DNA of 64,000 bases, taken from positions 7,068,001 to 7,132,000 of the forward strand of contig JAJGBQ010000001.1 in NCBI GenBank assembly GCA_022457065.1, written 5' to 3'. The position numbers and the translations under genes are program-made. Below, piece by piece: positions 42,975-55,670 of the stretch. This stretch comes from Curvularia sp. ZM96 (lineage: Eukaryota > Ascomycota > Dothideomycetes > Pleosporales > Pleosporaceae). How positions within the stretch are numbered: the first letter of the stretch is position 1; each line of letters opens with the position of its first letter. The notes beneath the pieces were generated by a model. It was not told the DNA's origin. It was given only the letters and a program-made list of their open reading frames with translations, and did no database searches.

Positions 42975-44801
42975 GTCGACCAATAGGTTGGAGAGACAAG
43001 GAAGAGAAGGAAGAGAAGACAGTCAAGGAGATATGGAATGACGTGATGACCAAGTAGAAGAAGACAAGAAGAGTAAGAGAAGCGACCGGGTAGCGGATTA
43101 TGATTAGAGACCAAGCCGTTGGAGAAGGAGATTGTGCCAGAGGAAAAACGAAAGTTCGGAGATATCCTGACGACTGGAAATGAGAGAACTGTTGTTCGTA
43201 CCTTTTGCAACTGTGTTGTCTGAGGTTGAATCAAGGGGCATAACCAGCGTCTTTATACAATAAGCTACATGCAGAGCCTCCATCCACAACAAAGGCCAGC
43301 AGGCCATTCGGAGAATTGTTTTGAAACAAGGACATGTTTCTGTAATCGCCGCATCGATCTCCTACGTACCGAGAATGGTATGTGTGTTAGGTGGAGAGGA
43401 GGCTGTTCACTGGGTCACGACTGCAAGCGCCATGAAAGAGGGCCAGGGGCGGCCAAAATGGAGGCCTGTGAGTGGTCGCCGCACAAAACGTGAGCGGTTC
43501 GTTCCCTCGAGCAAGGGAGGGTGCCCGCAACGGAAGCGCCTGTTTGAGAATGCTTGGTGTGCAGGCAGATGCGGCTGTATCTAAGAATAAGTCGAGTACC
43601 GAATGGAGGGGTAGCGGTAGAGGGGGGAAGCGATTAGGGGCGGCTAATCTGGCGCCGATTCGGCCAGGCTCCAAGGCCCAAATAAAGACCTTGGCTGGCG
43701 ATGTGTGCACCAGGGGCGCCTCGTCTGGTCGAATATCTGTAGGGCGCTGAAGTCATCAATACTTTGTAGGGCTGAGCTCGGGGACCTGCAGAAGTGTGCA
43801 TGTTGCAGGGTGCAGCAACAGCGACAACGAGAACAACGTGGAGCCGAGTGGCAGGTCAGCAATCCGTCGCAGCAGAGCACGATGAGACTGCAAGAATAGC
43901 AGTCGGACACACACACGCTGGCCGGACCAGTTTGCATTGCGATCCACCGCCAGCGGCCATGCGCGAGGCGCTCACTGTGACGATAGGCGCGGCCACAGAA
44001 TGGGCGAGTGTTGGTGTTTCATCGACCAACATGGCAGCGGGAACGCCCGGCAAGCGCCCGCGAACTGCTGCCGGCGGCCCGTTTCTGTGCCTCTGCTGTG
44101 CCAGAAAGCGGAGACTCGCATTGCCGTGATAGCCTTGGGAAAATCCATCGTTTGCTGTCGAATGGGCGCCCACGGCTGCCGCGGACATAGTGTCGTTACC
44201 CACGCCGTGCCTGCGCGTCTCTATTCTAAGCATACGCAGATGCAAAGCATAGCCGACAGGCACATGGCAGCGCTGCACCAGCATGGCATTGTGCCTGTGC
44301 CTGTACCTGTGTCAGGCACCAGATTCCCACATCCAACTGTCGCACAAGACACCCGTTCGCCTGAGGGCCTGATGCCGCAGCATGGCCTTGTGGCCTTCTC
44401 CCCGCATAGCCACGTTCCTCCAGTGCCTCAGCCCCCGCCTCGGCATCCGAACTCACATAATCGATAAACAGCATGCACCAAGCCCCTCTACTCCTATACG
44501 GTCGTGGAGCCTTTCAAACTCTTTTTGTATTGCCGAACGAGCGCTCTGCAGCGACTCGTTTTGAGTGAACCGAGTATGGCGTCGAGTATTAATTCCACCC
44601 TATCGTCCGATTCTCCGTCGACCAGATGCGATTCTTGATTTATCCATTTCGAGTCGCAAATTGCGATCTCTTCTTCTCTGATACGAACATGCCGTGCCTT
44701 ATATGGTACGCTCACCTTGCGGCGTTAGCGACATGGTGCGAGCAATGTAGCCCACCTTAATTGTAAACCGTTTGGAATACTTCTCCCTTTTCCCCCAGTC
44801 C
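42975..44801. other. Intergenic 1.8 kb, no gene supported
   Basis: GC-rich stretch with many overlapping frames on both strands (for example 43937-44467 plus), none with conserved features, so they look like chance open frames. Contains the long promoter/5' UTR of the Myb gene and the 3' region of APN2. Confidence 0.5.
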
Positions 44802-46750
44802 TCAACTCCCCTTCCAATCACTACACCAGATAAATGTCCCACATCGCCACTGCGTCCCAACCTCCTTGTGCCCCGACGGTCCAATCGGTCTTGGACATAT
44901 CCAGAATTGGCGTCCGCAGTTGACTCCGGGTTTCTTCGTCGTAAGGGAAATGCAGGGTTCGCCGTGCTCACATCGAGGGGCGACTTTCTTCGAGAAGAGT
45001 TTCGTCCAGCCTTCCTTGGATGCTTCTTGAGAAGCGCGAGGATCAGGGTCAAAGGGCTCGGCAGCTGTTGGTTGTGGAGAAGGAGGAGGCATCACTGCGG
45101 TAGCCTGGCTTGCAGAATCGGTCGTTGTAAAAGATGACTCGTCGGACGGAACAGCATCTGCAGACTTGCTAGTTGTCTGAAAGAAGCCTTTTAGCGATTG
45201 CTGTCCCTTGTTCCCTTTAGTGGTGGTAGCTAGGGCGCCGGTTTTACCACGCTTGACTGGCTTTACAGGAGACGCAGAGGCTGATGCCCTTCGCTTTTCG
45301 GCAGACTTGAGGGGACTCTGGGATGACGAGGGTTGACCGTTCGTATTTGCATGCATGTCTGCTTTGGAGGCCTCGATAGCCAAAGCTAGGTCTCTATCCA
45401 TCTCTTCTTCAGCTGTGCTTGTGGTGCTTGCGGTACTTGCGACCCCTTCTTTTGCCGGAACAACTGGCTCAGTCACTGTAGGCATAGGTGCTGGGGTAGC
45501 CTTTGGTGCCGGCTTCTTGCTGAACATGTCTCGAATGCTCCTCCTCTTGGTGAACTCCGCAAGTAACTTTCCACTGAGAGCCGGGACATCCTTGACTGTA
45601 TCGTAATCACGCTGTCTTATGCCGTCCTTGAACATACCTGCTGGGTTCATCAAATCTAGTATATGTACCTCATTTCCCACGATCTCCGTTCCCGAATTTT
45701 GCAATACTGGTACTTTGTCTTTCAGAACTGCGTATACCGGACAGTGGTCGGAACCCATCAACCCCTCTTGAATATTCGCATCCTGGAACCAATCTTTGAT
45801 GGCGATACTGCACAGAATGAAGTCGATTCGTGAACCAAAGTTACTCGGCCTAGCATTGATCTTCTGTTCCCAATGCGTAAACATGCCTTCCCGGTCAGGA
45901 TGAAACTCACGACACAGATCATACAGTACCGGTTCTTCCCGACCCTCGTCTCGTTGGCCCGGAACCTTTCCGTTGAGCAGGAGCTGGTTGAAGATGCGCC
46001 GATTCGGTGTGCTTAAGTACTCCTCGTGTGTCATACCCTCCGCCCGCATATGCTCTTCTGCCTTTGCGGTATCGATCAAATCTCTTGAGACATTCAAGTC
46101 TCCTGTCAGAATAACGTTCTTTCCCATTTTCGTCAAATTTCTTATCCGTGTTTCGAGAGCCGTAAGAAAGCCAATGCGGAACCCGTCTCGCAAACCATTG
46201 CTATTGGCCGGACTGTAAACGCCAAAGAGGACAAAGGCCGGAAACTCGAGAACCAGGCAGCGCCCTTCCAAGTCTAGACTCTCGGCATCAAGATCAGGAG
46301 GAAGATTCGCAAGTTGCTCGGAAGTAAGGTAGCCACCAATGCTGGCCGACTCAGGGAGCTCGCGATAAGGCGTCGTTGAATTGGGAGGACAAAGAGCGCC
46401 TAGGATGCCTTCTTCGGCGCGGATAGGGGCACATACAGATTGACGTGTGTATACGCCAACGCCGGAATACCCTGGCGTGCATTAGCACCAGAAAACAATG
46501 CTAGAGTGTCGAATACCGTGCAAGGTGGCGTACCCTTTTTATGCTTGGGCAGACTGAAGTAACAGTCCCAGCCCGGTACGAGGACCATATCATCTGTCAA
46601 GTCCTTGCGCTGGATCTTCAGCTCCTGCATGATGACAATGTCGGCCTCCAGGATGTCGAACATGGCACTGAACGTGCGATTCATGCTCCATGGCTTGTAC
46701 CCAAACGGGTTGCGGATGCCGTTGACATTCCAAGTTGTGATGCGAACCAT
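44802..46750 (-). CDS. APN2: DNA-(apurinic/apyrimidinic site) endonuclease 2
   Basis: Two exons (46750-46534, 46471-44802) give about 628 aa. The endonuclease/exonuclease/phosphatase fold is complete: ITTWNVNGIR (metal Asn), IVIMQELKI (catalytic Glu), VYSPANS, VILTGDLNVS (Asp/Asn), IDFILCS and GSDHCPVYA (catalytic His). A disordered linker follows, with a PCNA-interacting motif QQSLKGFF, then a C-terminal Zf-GRF zinc finger: CEHGEPC, NCGRQFWIC, FIWCSDW. This is the Ape2/Apn2 architecture: base-excision repair of abasic sites and 3'-blocked ends in the nucleus. I start at the ATG at 46748-46750, which gives MVRITTWN; an in-frame ATG three codons upstream is less likely. It is divergent from COX13 (329 bp). 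Confidence 0.95.
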
Positions 46751-47079
46751 GATGTGCAAAAGAACAGTTACGGAGGGTTGCAGCGAGCATACACAGAGAC
46801 AAACACCTTCATCTCCTCCTTCTCTTATTGAAGCTTAAGGGACAGCGAGCCTGTTGCGTGCAGGAAGGCAAGAACGCGCCGACGCGACCAATGCACGACG
46901 TCACATTACCTAGTGGACGGCAATCTCCGCATCAGCCCATCCGAGTTGCGCGCGCCAAGCCCTGTTTCGTCAATTCCGAGCTGGCTCCTCTGGCACAACC
47001 TCACTGCCCACGCCCACACCAATTGCGACCACACCCCATCTCCACTCCACACCAAACCGCCGAGAGCTGATCCCTCGCC
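46751..47079. promoter_or_regulatory. Divergent promoter region APN2 / COX13
   Basis: A 329-bp interval between divergent start codons. It is C-rich on the plus strand just before the COX13 ATG. No other gene is seen. Confidence 0.4.
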
Positions 47080-47771
47080 ATGTTCGCCGCTCGATCTGTC
47101 GCCCGCGCCGCCCCGCGCCAGGCCCTTGCCCGCGCTCCTGCCCGCGCTGGCCGCCGCAACTACAGCTCCGAGAGCCCCAAGCAATTTGCCGGTGCCGAGG
47201 ACAACGAGTTCAACCGTGAGCGTGCTCACATCCAGCAGCACGCCGGCGAGTCTGGCGAGTTCTGGCGCAAGCTGTCGCTCTAGTAAGTTGCCTGGCTACT
47301 TTTCGGATAAGGACGAGGGGAAGCGGGATATGGGATGAGGACAAGGAGGGACGAGGTCATCACGACTTTTGTGGGCAAGGAATGTTGGATTGAATCAGGA
47401 ATTGGAGCGGCACCGGATTCAATTGTAGCAGCATCGATGAGCCTAGAAAGCTCCAAAGCTGTTTCGTTTCCCAACAACAGTTACTAACTCGGTCTACAGT
47501 GTTGCTGTCCCCTGCATCATCGTTGCCAGCGTCAACGCCAAGGTGAGGTGGGATGCCCACTGGGAGCACGTCGCCCACGAGGAGCACGAGCACCCCCGCT
47601 CTGAGAGGCCTGAGTACCCCTACCAGAACATCCGCACCAAGAACTTCTTCTGGGGAGACGGTGACAAGGTATGCTTTGAATCTGCACATATACCCTGAAC
47701 TCTTTTCCTGACCCACACGACAGACCCTCTTCTGGAACGACAAGGTCAACTACCACAAGAAGGACGAGTAA
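47080..47771 (+). CDS. COX13: Cytochrome c oxidase subunit VIa
   Basis: Three exons (47080-47282, 47500-47668, 47724-47771) give about 139 aa. The Arg/Ala-rich presequence (MFAARSVARAAPRQALA) is a mitochondrial signal. Then come FNRERAHIQQHAGESGEFWRKLSL, the single inner-membrane helix YVAVPCIIVASVNA, the HWEHVAHEEHEH stretch and YPYQNIRTKNFFWGDGD, all Cox6a/Cox13 features. The protein is a peripheral regulatory subunit of complex IV. The first intron (217 bp) is longer than most here. It converges on APC5 with 204 bp between the stops. Confidence 0.96.
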
Positions 47772-47975
47772 GCAATTGCACGTCATGCTTCACAACATTG
47801 ATATCATATACCATTCTCAAGCCAAATCCATACATCTAGAGCAATTGCCCGGCTGAATGTGTACATAGTACGACGAAAGTACAGGCTGAGAGTAGACCAG
47901 CAATACATTTTCCTTTGTGTCTGCAACTTGACTTGTGACACGCCTAATGCTCGTACGATATTTTTGTGTGTTCTC

Positions 47976-50531
47976 CTAATCTTCCAGCGCTGCAAGGCCC
48001 TCCTCCCAAACACTGTTATGCATCATCGCCAATTCCTCGGCCACCTTCTCGTCCCCCCTCAGTTTCGCAATAATCGCCTTCTTCATCAACTGCTCGCACT
48101 CTCCATCCAAGTACCCCGCTTTCTTGAAACAGTCCCGTGCGCGCTCAATATACAGTTCCGCTTTGGCAATGTTGGCAGTAGAAGAGCGGTTGAATGGCGG
48201 AGAAGAGGTCCTGGGCGTTGCAGGTGTTTGAGGCCGGTTCGTGGACACATCTGTAGTAGTAGATGGAGAGGAATTGGGATTAGCAAGTCCCATGTAAGCA
48301 TCCGATAGGTGCGAGTACAAAGTTCCGATCAACATATTGTCCCCGCCTTCTAGAGCCTATTTTGTTATACGTCAGCATTACCAGTCAATTTTCTGTCATC
48401 ATGGCAAAGGAATAGTAACACGTACCTGAGGAAGCACACCTTCTACCAGCCTCTTTGCCTGCCAGCACTCGCCTAGCGAGTTCAAGATTGCGCCCAGACA
48501 GCCTACTGAGTACCAGAGTCTGAAGCCGAGCCGCGCTCGAAAGCTCACGCTGGCTGCTCTGAGTGCGACACTGAAGCCTCGCTCTGGCTTGCCTACTTTG
48601 ATCCAGAGATCAGCTTGCATGAGTAGAACAGTGATGCGCTGCTGTATGTCGGCATTGTCTTCTTTGAGAGATTGGGCAAGAGACGAAATGCATTGGTAGG
48701 CGAGGGGGAATTGAGCTGTCGAGACAAGATAGTCGATATAGGTATCGTGTTGTACGAAGGACAATTCAGCGTCAAGAGGTGGCGTAGAGGGAGAATTGCT
48801 CGGTTTAAGGGTTTCGAGAAGCTGTGTGGCCGTTGGCCAGTCAGACCTATAGAGTTATGCATTAGCATTAACAACGTGTATGGATGTCTTGACCAAGTAC
48901 CTTCGAATAGCTTTTCTCAGCTTGATGAGTCCGATGCAAAGAACGAGAAACTGGTTGAACTTGAGTGATTTGTGTACTGACATATCAACAGCTTCAAGCA
49001 TCGAGATGGCTTCGTCGTAGCGGCCGCTTTGGCTGATGACAAATGCATTGCGTCCGATGGCACGAAGCCGTTCTTCAATAGGACAAGAGTGAACATAGCA
49101 GTCGAGTAGAAGCTCACAGTGTACGTTGGAAAGGTGCGGTAGACCTAGTCTGTGGTAAAGTGCTGCTGTGAGAAGCATTTGGCTGCCGTAGCTGTTGACA
49201 TTCTCTTTGATATTGAGATGTGAGGATTGGTAAATGTGCTCCAGTGCTCGTGGAATGGAGTCGCCCTTATATGATGTTAGCACTTATGTTTCAATAGCTC
49301 ACGAATACAGACGTACTGTTGCGAGGGATAGCTTTGCCTCGCTGAGTAAACTTGCGCTGAGCAAATTGTACATTTTGGCCTCCTTTGCCTTTGCCTTCAG
49401 AAATGCTAACGCATCTCGCTCGCTTCCGAGCATGCTCATGTAGCCGGAACCTCTCATTTGCTTTGGATATGCTTTCGCCATGTGGTTCAGCCAGCTAAGG
49501 CTGAAGCTCAAGCAGGTCATGTCTTGGTTCTCGCGAGCAGTTGCAATCGTCTCGTTGATAGCAGCAATAGCCTCCCCGAAACAGCCAAAGTCCGCTTGCA
49601 GAATGGCCATGTGTAGCAGAGCGTATTGGTAGTGTATCTTCTCACGCGTTTGAATAGCGTAGTCGTAGTAGCGATGCAGGTTGTCAAAAGCCGATGTGTA
49701 ATCACCCGCTTTCCAGGCATCGAAGAAGTGCACCAGATGCGCCTGGCGGTGTACTTGACCTGAAGAACTCACCATGCTCCGCAGCCGACTCTTCATTTCA
49801 TCTGGAACGCGATCTCCAAGCTTCTGTAGTCGATCAAGTTGAAAGTCAAGTATCCGGTCCAGGTCGTCCAGGCTTGTATCCAAGCCCTGCTCTTCCTGCC
49901 CTTCGAGATGTCCGTATGCAATTTCATACACATCATCACCTGCTCTTAAGCCCATCTCTGCAACAACCACATCGACACCGCTTGAAGCCAGACCTGCGAG
50001 TCGCTTGGTCCATTGCGCTGTTGGAGCTCTGTACTTGATAAATGAGGACCAGAGCTTCATCGAGTCGTCAAATTGGAGCCTGGTGAACTCTAAGTGTGCT
50101 CTGCGAACGAATGCGCCAAGGGGTGATGTTTTGGACAGATAGATGCGATCTGGCACATCCTCCTCTTGACTTGATGGCGGCGGTGCAGTGACGATCTCCA
50201 GAATACTATCAAAGAGAGCATGCAGCGCATCAAAAGAATTTATCTCCCACATCTGCTTGAGGAACAAGTCGAGAAGGGTCCTGCCCGGCATGTTCGATGC
50301 ATGTTCCTGCAAGACATCTTCGAATGCATCGATTGAAAACGAGGCGTCTTGCTGGTTGGAGTTGGTGGAGGGTTGTGGCCGTGCACTAGATCGAGTTGAA
50401 GGTAGGCTGTCTGACAAGATAAAGGAGAGAATGGGAATTGTCGCAGAGGAAGGGAGGGGAGATGTGCAGTAGAGACGAGTCAGAACGAGAAGACTGATCT
50501 TTTGCGCTGTGAGGTAGCGAGGCGTAGTCAT
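47976..50531 (-). CDS. APC5: Anaphase-promoting complex subunit 5
   Basis: Four exons (50531-49317, 49265-48901, 48846-48426, 48356-47976) give about 793 aa. The N-terminus MTTPRYLTAQKISLLVLT matches the Apc5 start. The body is helical and TPR-like, with the Apc5 repeat segment FDNLHRYYDYAI followed by YALLHMAILQADFG, and the second part ALYHRLGLPHLSNVHCELLL. Apc5 is a scaffold subunit of the APC/C ubiquitin ligase platform. A Ser/Thr/Pro-rich insert (about residues 690-715) interrupts the C-terminal helices. All three introns (51, 54, 69 bp) keep the frame. An upstream in-frame non-ATG extension exists but is not used. Confidence 0.92.
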
Positions 50532-50928
50532 CCTTGTCGCTTTTAGGCCTGTTGTAGGTAGCTGCAACAAAAACAATCCGGGGGTGGTGCGTTCTTTGGA
50601 CTACTGCGCCCAGAATTCTCGCTGAAATCTGTGACTGCGCGACAACCGCATTTCACGCTGTAGAGGTGGCTAGCAGTTTGCCTGTCGACTGTGTGATTCT
50701 CAAGTTGAGGTCATTTGGGGCAGGTGGTGTTGAGAACCAGCAACCGAGGCGCGCAGCGCGTGCCTGTCGCGAAGTCATGGGTTTGGAATTAGCAGCACCA
50801 CGCAGCTCATAGCGACGCGGGACAAAGAACAATACAGCAAGCGAACCTGAAATAGCGAGAACACATAGCAAAGTGATCACTGATCAAAACAAGCAATGTT
50901 CAGTTTGACAACGTTTGTATTGTACAAT
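50532..50928. other. Intergenic between APC5 and the CIA30-type gene
   Basis: A 397-bp interval holding the APC5 promoter and the 3' UTR of the CIA30-type gene. A 75-codon frame at 50653-50880 (minus) lacks an ATG and is not called. Confidence 0.5.
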
Positions 50929-51781
50929 CTATGTAATTGGCTGACGAGCACCTTCACCAAGTCCAGAGTCCTTTCTGCTAGCACTCTTCAAATCGCCCTC
51001 ACTAGACTGCAACCTCGGAACCGGAGCGCTCTTCAGGAACTCATCCTCACTTGTCGCATTGGTCGCCCAGATCTTACTGATGCTGAGGTCGTATGGTCCT
51101 GGTATCCGATCTATCAGGGATATGCCCACCGTGCGTACCTTCTGCGTCAACATCTCTCTCTGAGGCTCTACAACCTGCCCGTGGTTTGTGCGCACAAACT
51201 CGCTCCACTTGATCAAGATTGTCTCCCATTCGCCAGGAGTCTTGGAGTGGAGCAAGTGCTGGTGGATGTCGGTAGGAACAATAGACTCTGTCTGGACGTT
51301 TACAAAGTACTTGCGCCCGTCTGACTTGAACTGGATGGCGAGGAAGTTATACATGCTCACATCCCACAACGACTTGCCGAAGATAGTGGCACCCCGGTCA
51401 AGTGTCCTCCATCCAGCATATCCAGTCCTTTGAATGTGTGGCTGATTGGGTGGCAACTGAGTGGATATAGTGCCGTGAAAGCGGACGTGTGGTGGTTCGT
51501 GCTGGGTAGGAGGATGGTAGTCGAAATTTGCGGTAGAGTAGCCACCAATGTCTTTATCACTCATGCGCTTGCATGCTTGAAGATCTTCGGGCTGATTAAA
51601 GAGGATCAAAGGAAACGGCTTCTGAGGCGACTTGAGGCCCTCGAGCTTGAGCGCTGCAAGTGTTAGTGGTGGCGCACGCAGCGTGCAGCTTCTGGCACTC
51701 ACCATAGTTGGAGAGTCGCTTGAACTCGTCCAGACTGCGCTTGAAGAACCCAGGTGCAAAGCAAGCTGAAGTCGGCCGCAT
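50929..51781 (-). CDS. Complex I intermediate-associated protein 30 (CIA30) family
   Basis: Two exons (51781-51703, 51653-50929; intron 49 bp) give about 267 aa. The start ATG at 51779-51781 gives MRPTSACFAPGFFKRSLDEF, Arg-containing without early acids, suitable for mitochondrial import. The CIA30 domain fills most of the protein: FNQPEDLQACKRMSDKDIGGYS, VRFHGTIST, GYAGWRTL, LAIQFKSDGRKYFVNVQTES and TVGISLIDRIPGPYDLSI. Family members (NDUFAF1 in animals, CIA30 in Neurospora) are assembly chaperones for the membrane arm of respiratory complex I. It is divergent from the mitochondrial carrier gene, 321 bp apart. Confidence 0.92.
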
Positions 51782-52102
51782 ATTGGTGTGGGAACAGTGC
51801 AATGTCTCGGAGGCGCAATGGCTGCTCTCGACTTTGGTTCACGCTCACACGACGCTATGCGCCTATGACGCCGCGGTGGTGTCGCCGGCCGCTAGCCGCA
51901 TTGGGCTTACATTCCAAAAATCTGGGGACATTCCATGTACCAGCGCATCCGCCACACTCATCGCTGGACGACTTTCGCACGCCAGATACTTAGTCGAGAG
52001 ACCGCCAGGCTATCGAGACTTGATCATTCTCCCACTCCTGCGCGCCTCTCGCGATACCGATAACCGCATCCCCTCGGCCCGCAACGAACTTTTCGTCTCC
52101 CA
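51782..52102. promoter_or_regulatory. Divergent promoter region CIA30-type / carrier
   Basis: A 321-bp interval between divergent start codons of two mitochondrial-protein genes, which may be co-regulated. It contains CGCGGTGGTGTCGCCG and other GC-rich stretches. No gene is seen. Confidence 0.4.
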
Positions 52103-53293
52103 ATGGCACTGCAAGAAACCGTCAGATCTCGAGGTCTTCGAGACAATGCCGCCGAGCCACTGCCACCCACGTCGCGAGAATTGGGAGAGGTGATTCCGCC
52201 CAAACGACCAGATGGCACATTGGTAGCAACGGAAAATCCCAAGTCTGGAAAGTCATGGGCGCATTTCGTCGCCGGAGGGTACGAGGCAAAGTCTTTTTAC
52301 AGCAGCACCACAAGCTAATGTCTGCACAGTCTTGGTGGTATGGCCTCCGCGACACTGACCGCTCCGCTTGACGTACTCAAGACTCGCCTCCAATCGACGT
52401 TCTATCAACAGCACCTTGCCGCTATGCGCGCCGCCCGAGGATTGCCACCTATAGAATCCATGTCCTTTGCCCGAAGCTCGCTACTCCACATCCGAGAAAC
52501 AGGAGAGATCCTGTGGCAAGTTCCCAAGGCAGAGGGATGGCGGGCACTGTTCAAAGGGTTGGGGCCAAATCTTATCGGCGTGGTCCCCGCTCGTGCCATC
52601 AACTTTTTTGCGTACGGAAACGGCAAACGTCTGATCAGCACACACTTCAACAACGGACAAGAGGCCGCATGGGTACATCTCTGCAGTGCCGCTACTGCCG
52701 GTATCGTGACTGGAACTGCAACAAACCCCATCTGGCTGGTCAAAACGCGGCTGCAATTGGATAAGAACACACACGCAGATGGTCGAGGCCGACAGTACAA
52801 GAATGCTTTTGATTGCACGATGCAAACCATCCGGAAAGAAGGTGTCCGTGGGCTGTACCGCGGATTGACGGCCAGCTACCTTGGAGTGACGGAGAGCACG
52901 CTTCAGTGGATGCTGTACGAGCAGATGAAGCTGTCATTGGCACGGAGAGAAGAGCGGGTTCTCGCCAGCGGCAGACCACCGACAGCATGGGACCAGACTG
53001 TTGCATGGACGGGAAAGCTGACTGCCGCTGGCTCCGCCAAGTTTGTGGCTGCCCTAATCACCTATCCTCACGAAGTCATTCGCACGAGGTTACGACAAGC
53101 ACCTATGGCGGACGGTCGCCAAAAGTATACTGGCCTCGTCCAATGCTTCCGATTGGTCTGGAAAGAAGAAGGCATGGTAGCACTCTACGGTGGTCTCGTC
53201 CCCCACATGTTCCGTGTGGTGCCTAGTGCTGCCATCATGTTCGGAACATACGAAGGTGTTCTGAAGCTTCTTGGAGAGAGCAGCAACATGTAA
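52103..53293 (+). CDS. RIM2: Mitochondrial pyrimidine-nucleotide carrier (RIM2-like)
   Basis: Two exons (52103-52278, 52330-53293; intron 51 bp) give about 379 aa. The three SLC25 signature repeats are present: APLDVLKTRLQS, NPIWLVKTRLQL and YPHEVIRTRLRQ. The last form is characteristic of Rim2 and SLC25A33/36, which exchange pyrimidine nucleotides across the inner membrane for mitochondrial DNA and RNA synthesis. Six hydrophobic helices alternate with matrix loops such as GWRALFKGLGPNLIGVVPARA and GVRGLYRGLTASYLGV. The N-terminal 50 residues are extra and polar. A flavin/NAD-type carrier is the main alternative. Confidence 0.9.
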
Positions 53294-53798
53294 AGACCCA
53301 TGGTTGTGGTCTCTGTGAGGACATGTACAACATTTTTACTTGCATGAAACGGCGTTTTGCAAAAGAGGATATCTGTATAGCATTTTCGGGCGTCTTCATA
53401 TCACCACTCAGCTCCAGTTGAGCTTGTACTTGTATAATGCGGATTAGGAGCAGGAAAATGACATTATGACATGTGCAAAAAGTGGGATTCGTTTGCGGCT
53501 TGTAGCATGGTTTTTAGATTTTACTCCTGACAAATGCATGTACCAGTAGCTTTGTAAAACCTTTATACTCTTGAATTCCTGGTTGTATGCGAAGGGCATA
53601 GCCATTGTGTTTGCAGCCCAAATGTGTCGAGTCTCAATGACAGCCTTACATTTCTCGGAGGTCCGACAAACTTAGCGCGACTTTCCTGCCCAGAACATCG
53701 ACTTTTGACATCGCCAGCGGCCGCCGCCCTCACTGCGAGAACAACCCCCACACACGCACGCAATTCACGCGCGGGGTGCCACACCAAAGCCGCCCAGC
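53294..53798. other. Intergenic, carrier 3' UTR and mL45 promoter
   Basis: A 505-bp interval between two plus-strand genes. AT-rich at 53330-53580 (3' UTR-like), GC-richer before the next start. No gene is seen. Confidence 0.5.
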
Positions 53799-55139
53799 AT
53801 GTCGACACAAATACCTCTTCGCACAGCTCGAATACCAGCGCTACAGCGGCAATGCCTCTTCCTACGCCAGCAATGCCAAAACCGAGCACACAACCTTTCC
53901 CTGTACCAAACCGTCATACCAGCGACACGCGCATTCTCCAGCACCCCGTCGCGCCCCTCGAAACGCAAAACACTCGGTCAGGATAAAGCTCAAACGAGGG
54001 CGGCGGCAGAGGCACAGGTTGCGCCATCGCCAAAGGTCAACTTTGAGCGGGCGCAGTCTAGTGTGGATGCTATGAGCGAGGACATTGGATTGCTGCAAAA
54101 TACCATCATCAGAGCGCCGTTTAGCGAGCTGAAAGGCAATGGGATTCGGGGGTTGACGAGCTACTACTGGGATCTGCTGAAGAGCAAGGGAACGGCACTA
54201 TATTCGTAAGTGATTTTTACAATTGGGGGGATTAGGGCAAATATTGGTCGACGAGAAGGAAAGACATGAAGAAACAGATCTTTAAGGGGATCTCTGGGAA
54301 GAAGACATGGGAGAAGTTTAGGAAAGAGATTTGGTCTAACAATGGGCTTGTTGCGTACACTGCTAACGACGGCATCAAAATCCAGACGATACTATTACCG
54401 CGCATGCATCCAAAAAACCGGCTGGACCAAATTCCTTCCTGTAGACATGTTCAACAACCGGCAATACATAAGCCTAGCGCAGAAGAACTACGAGCAGATC
54501 TTCCTCAACTTTGCAAAGTACATACCCCCCACTTGAATCCTGTCTTTTATACCCCGAACATTCTACTAATCCTTGAACAGAGGCAACGTCGCACCCATAA
54601 AGCAAATCTGCCTACCTCCCTTGGCCAAGAAACTCGAATCCCGCATTGCTGCCCGGGGTCCCGTCCAACTCCAATGGCGTCTACACGGCCCTTTTAAGTC
54701 AAGCCGCGTTGTCTCGCACCGCGCCGCGCCGATAGGTGAAACAATGCCCGACACAGCATACCGACAAGTCGTCGTGCGTCTGGTGTCTGAGCAATCTCTT
54801 CGCACAATGCCGCTTTCATCCTCTTCATCCACTCCTCGCCGCACTATCCACCGCTTACCCTGGGTCCCAGACTCCGCGCGCCAACAGGCTGAGAAGCAGC
54901 GCCAGCGGGAGAAGAAGCTGGAAGATGAGGCGGGTAGTGAGGCTGTCGAGGTGGCGGATGAGGAGAACGTAGCCCCCAAGACGGCCGTGGATTACCTTGT
55001 GCTGCAGAAGCGAGTGATCCGCGGTAAGGAGGAGGACTGGAAGGTGTGGGGGTTTGCGGAGGAGAGTACACCAAAGGTTATTGAGCGCGACCAGGAGTAT
55101 TGGCGTAAGATGCTGGATGTGCAGGCGGGCAGTGCGTAA
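53799..55139 (+). CDS. mL45/Mba1-like mitochondrial ribosomal protein (Tim44-like domain)
   Basis: Four exons are proposed (53799-54205, 54259-54354, 54473-54517, 54581-55139), 368 aa in one frame. The N-terminus is Arg/Gln-rich with AFSSTPSRPSKRK, a mitochondrial presequence. Later parts read FKGISGKKTWEKFRKEIWSN, LAQKNYEQIFLNFAKGN, QICLPPLAKKLESRIAAR, LQWRLHG, VVSHRAAPIG and YRQVVVRLVSEQSL: the cone-shaped Tim44-like domain of mL45/Mba1, which tethers mitoribosomes to the inner membrane. The middle introns are less certain than in other genes: the 54355-54472 intron was chosen because it restores the family alignment, and other donors or acceptors are possible. Confidence 0.7.
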
Positions 55140-55670
55140 AGACGTTGGTTTTTGGGCCTTCGCAGCTATTGTGCATGAAAAGAGAGAAGATACGAAACTT
55201 CCTGTAACCACTACCTTTGTATATGTATATGATCGAGGCACGAAGGATAACCATGTGTTTGCCTCGCATATGATACCATTCTGCAACGAAGTCTGTCCGT
55301 ACACTTACCTTTTTTTCGTTCATCCAAGTTCTCGAAAAAAAAACGTCACTGTTAGAGCGGACATAGCACGAGATGAAAGCGTCAACAGCAGAGAAGGGAA
55401 GAGAAACCATTTCATTTGAGTTCTGCTCGCTAGTAGCGATCATGTGAAATGAAATCGAAAAAGCCCATGTTCAGCGCATAGTAGCATTCTGCTAGTGCGC
55501 GAAGCCCTTCTATCGGATCTCGAACCCCCTTCCCCTTCACTTCGCACCGATATGGGAGACCGTTAAACGAAAGCTTCGCGGAAGCCGTACCACATCTGGC
55601 CCTGCCGCAGCCAAGTTGAGGGCCGAATCTTCAAGAGTGCGCGCAAGGTGGGCAGTCCCAGCGAGGGAGA
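55140..55670. terminator. Convergent 3' region of mL45-like and eIF1 genes
   Basis: A 531-bp interval between convergent stop codons. Contains a T-rich tract and an A-rich tract (CGAAAAAAAAACG near 55334) compatible with 3' ends. No gene is seen. Confidence 0.45.

Noticed and set aside
43937..44467. 176-codon plus-strand frame in the Myb/APN2 gap
   Set aside because: GC-rich DNA gives open frames on both strands here; sequence is His/Pro/Arg-rich without conserved blocks.
50653..50880. 75-codon minus-strand frame with a hydrophobic start between APC5 and the CIA30-type gene
   Set aside because: Begins with GTG, not ATG, and the hydrophobic part alone is weak evidence; lies in the APC5 promoter.
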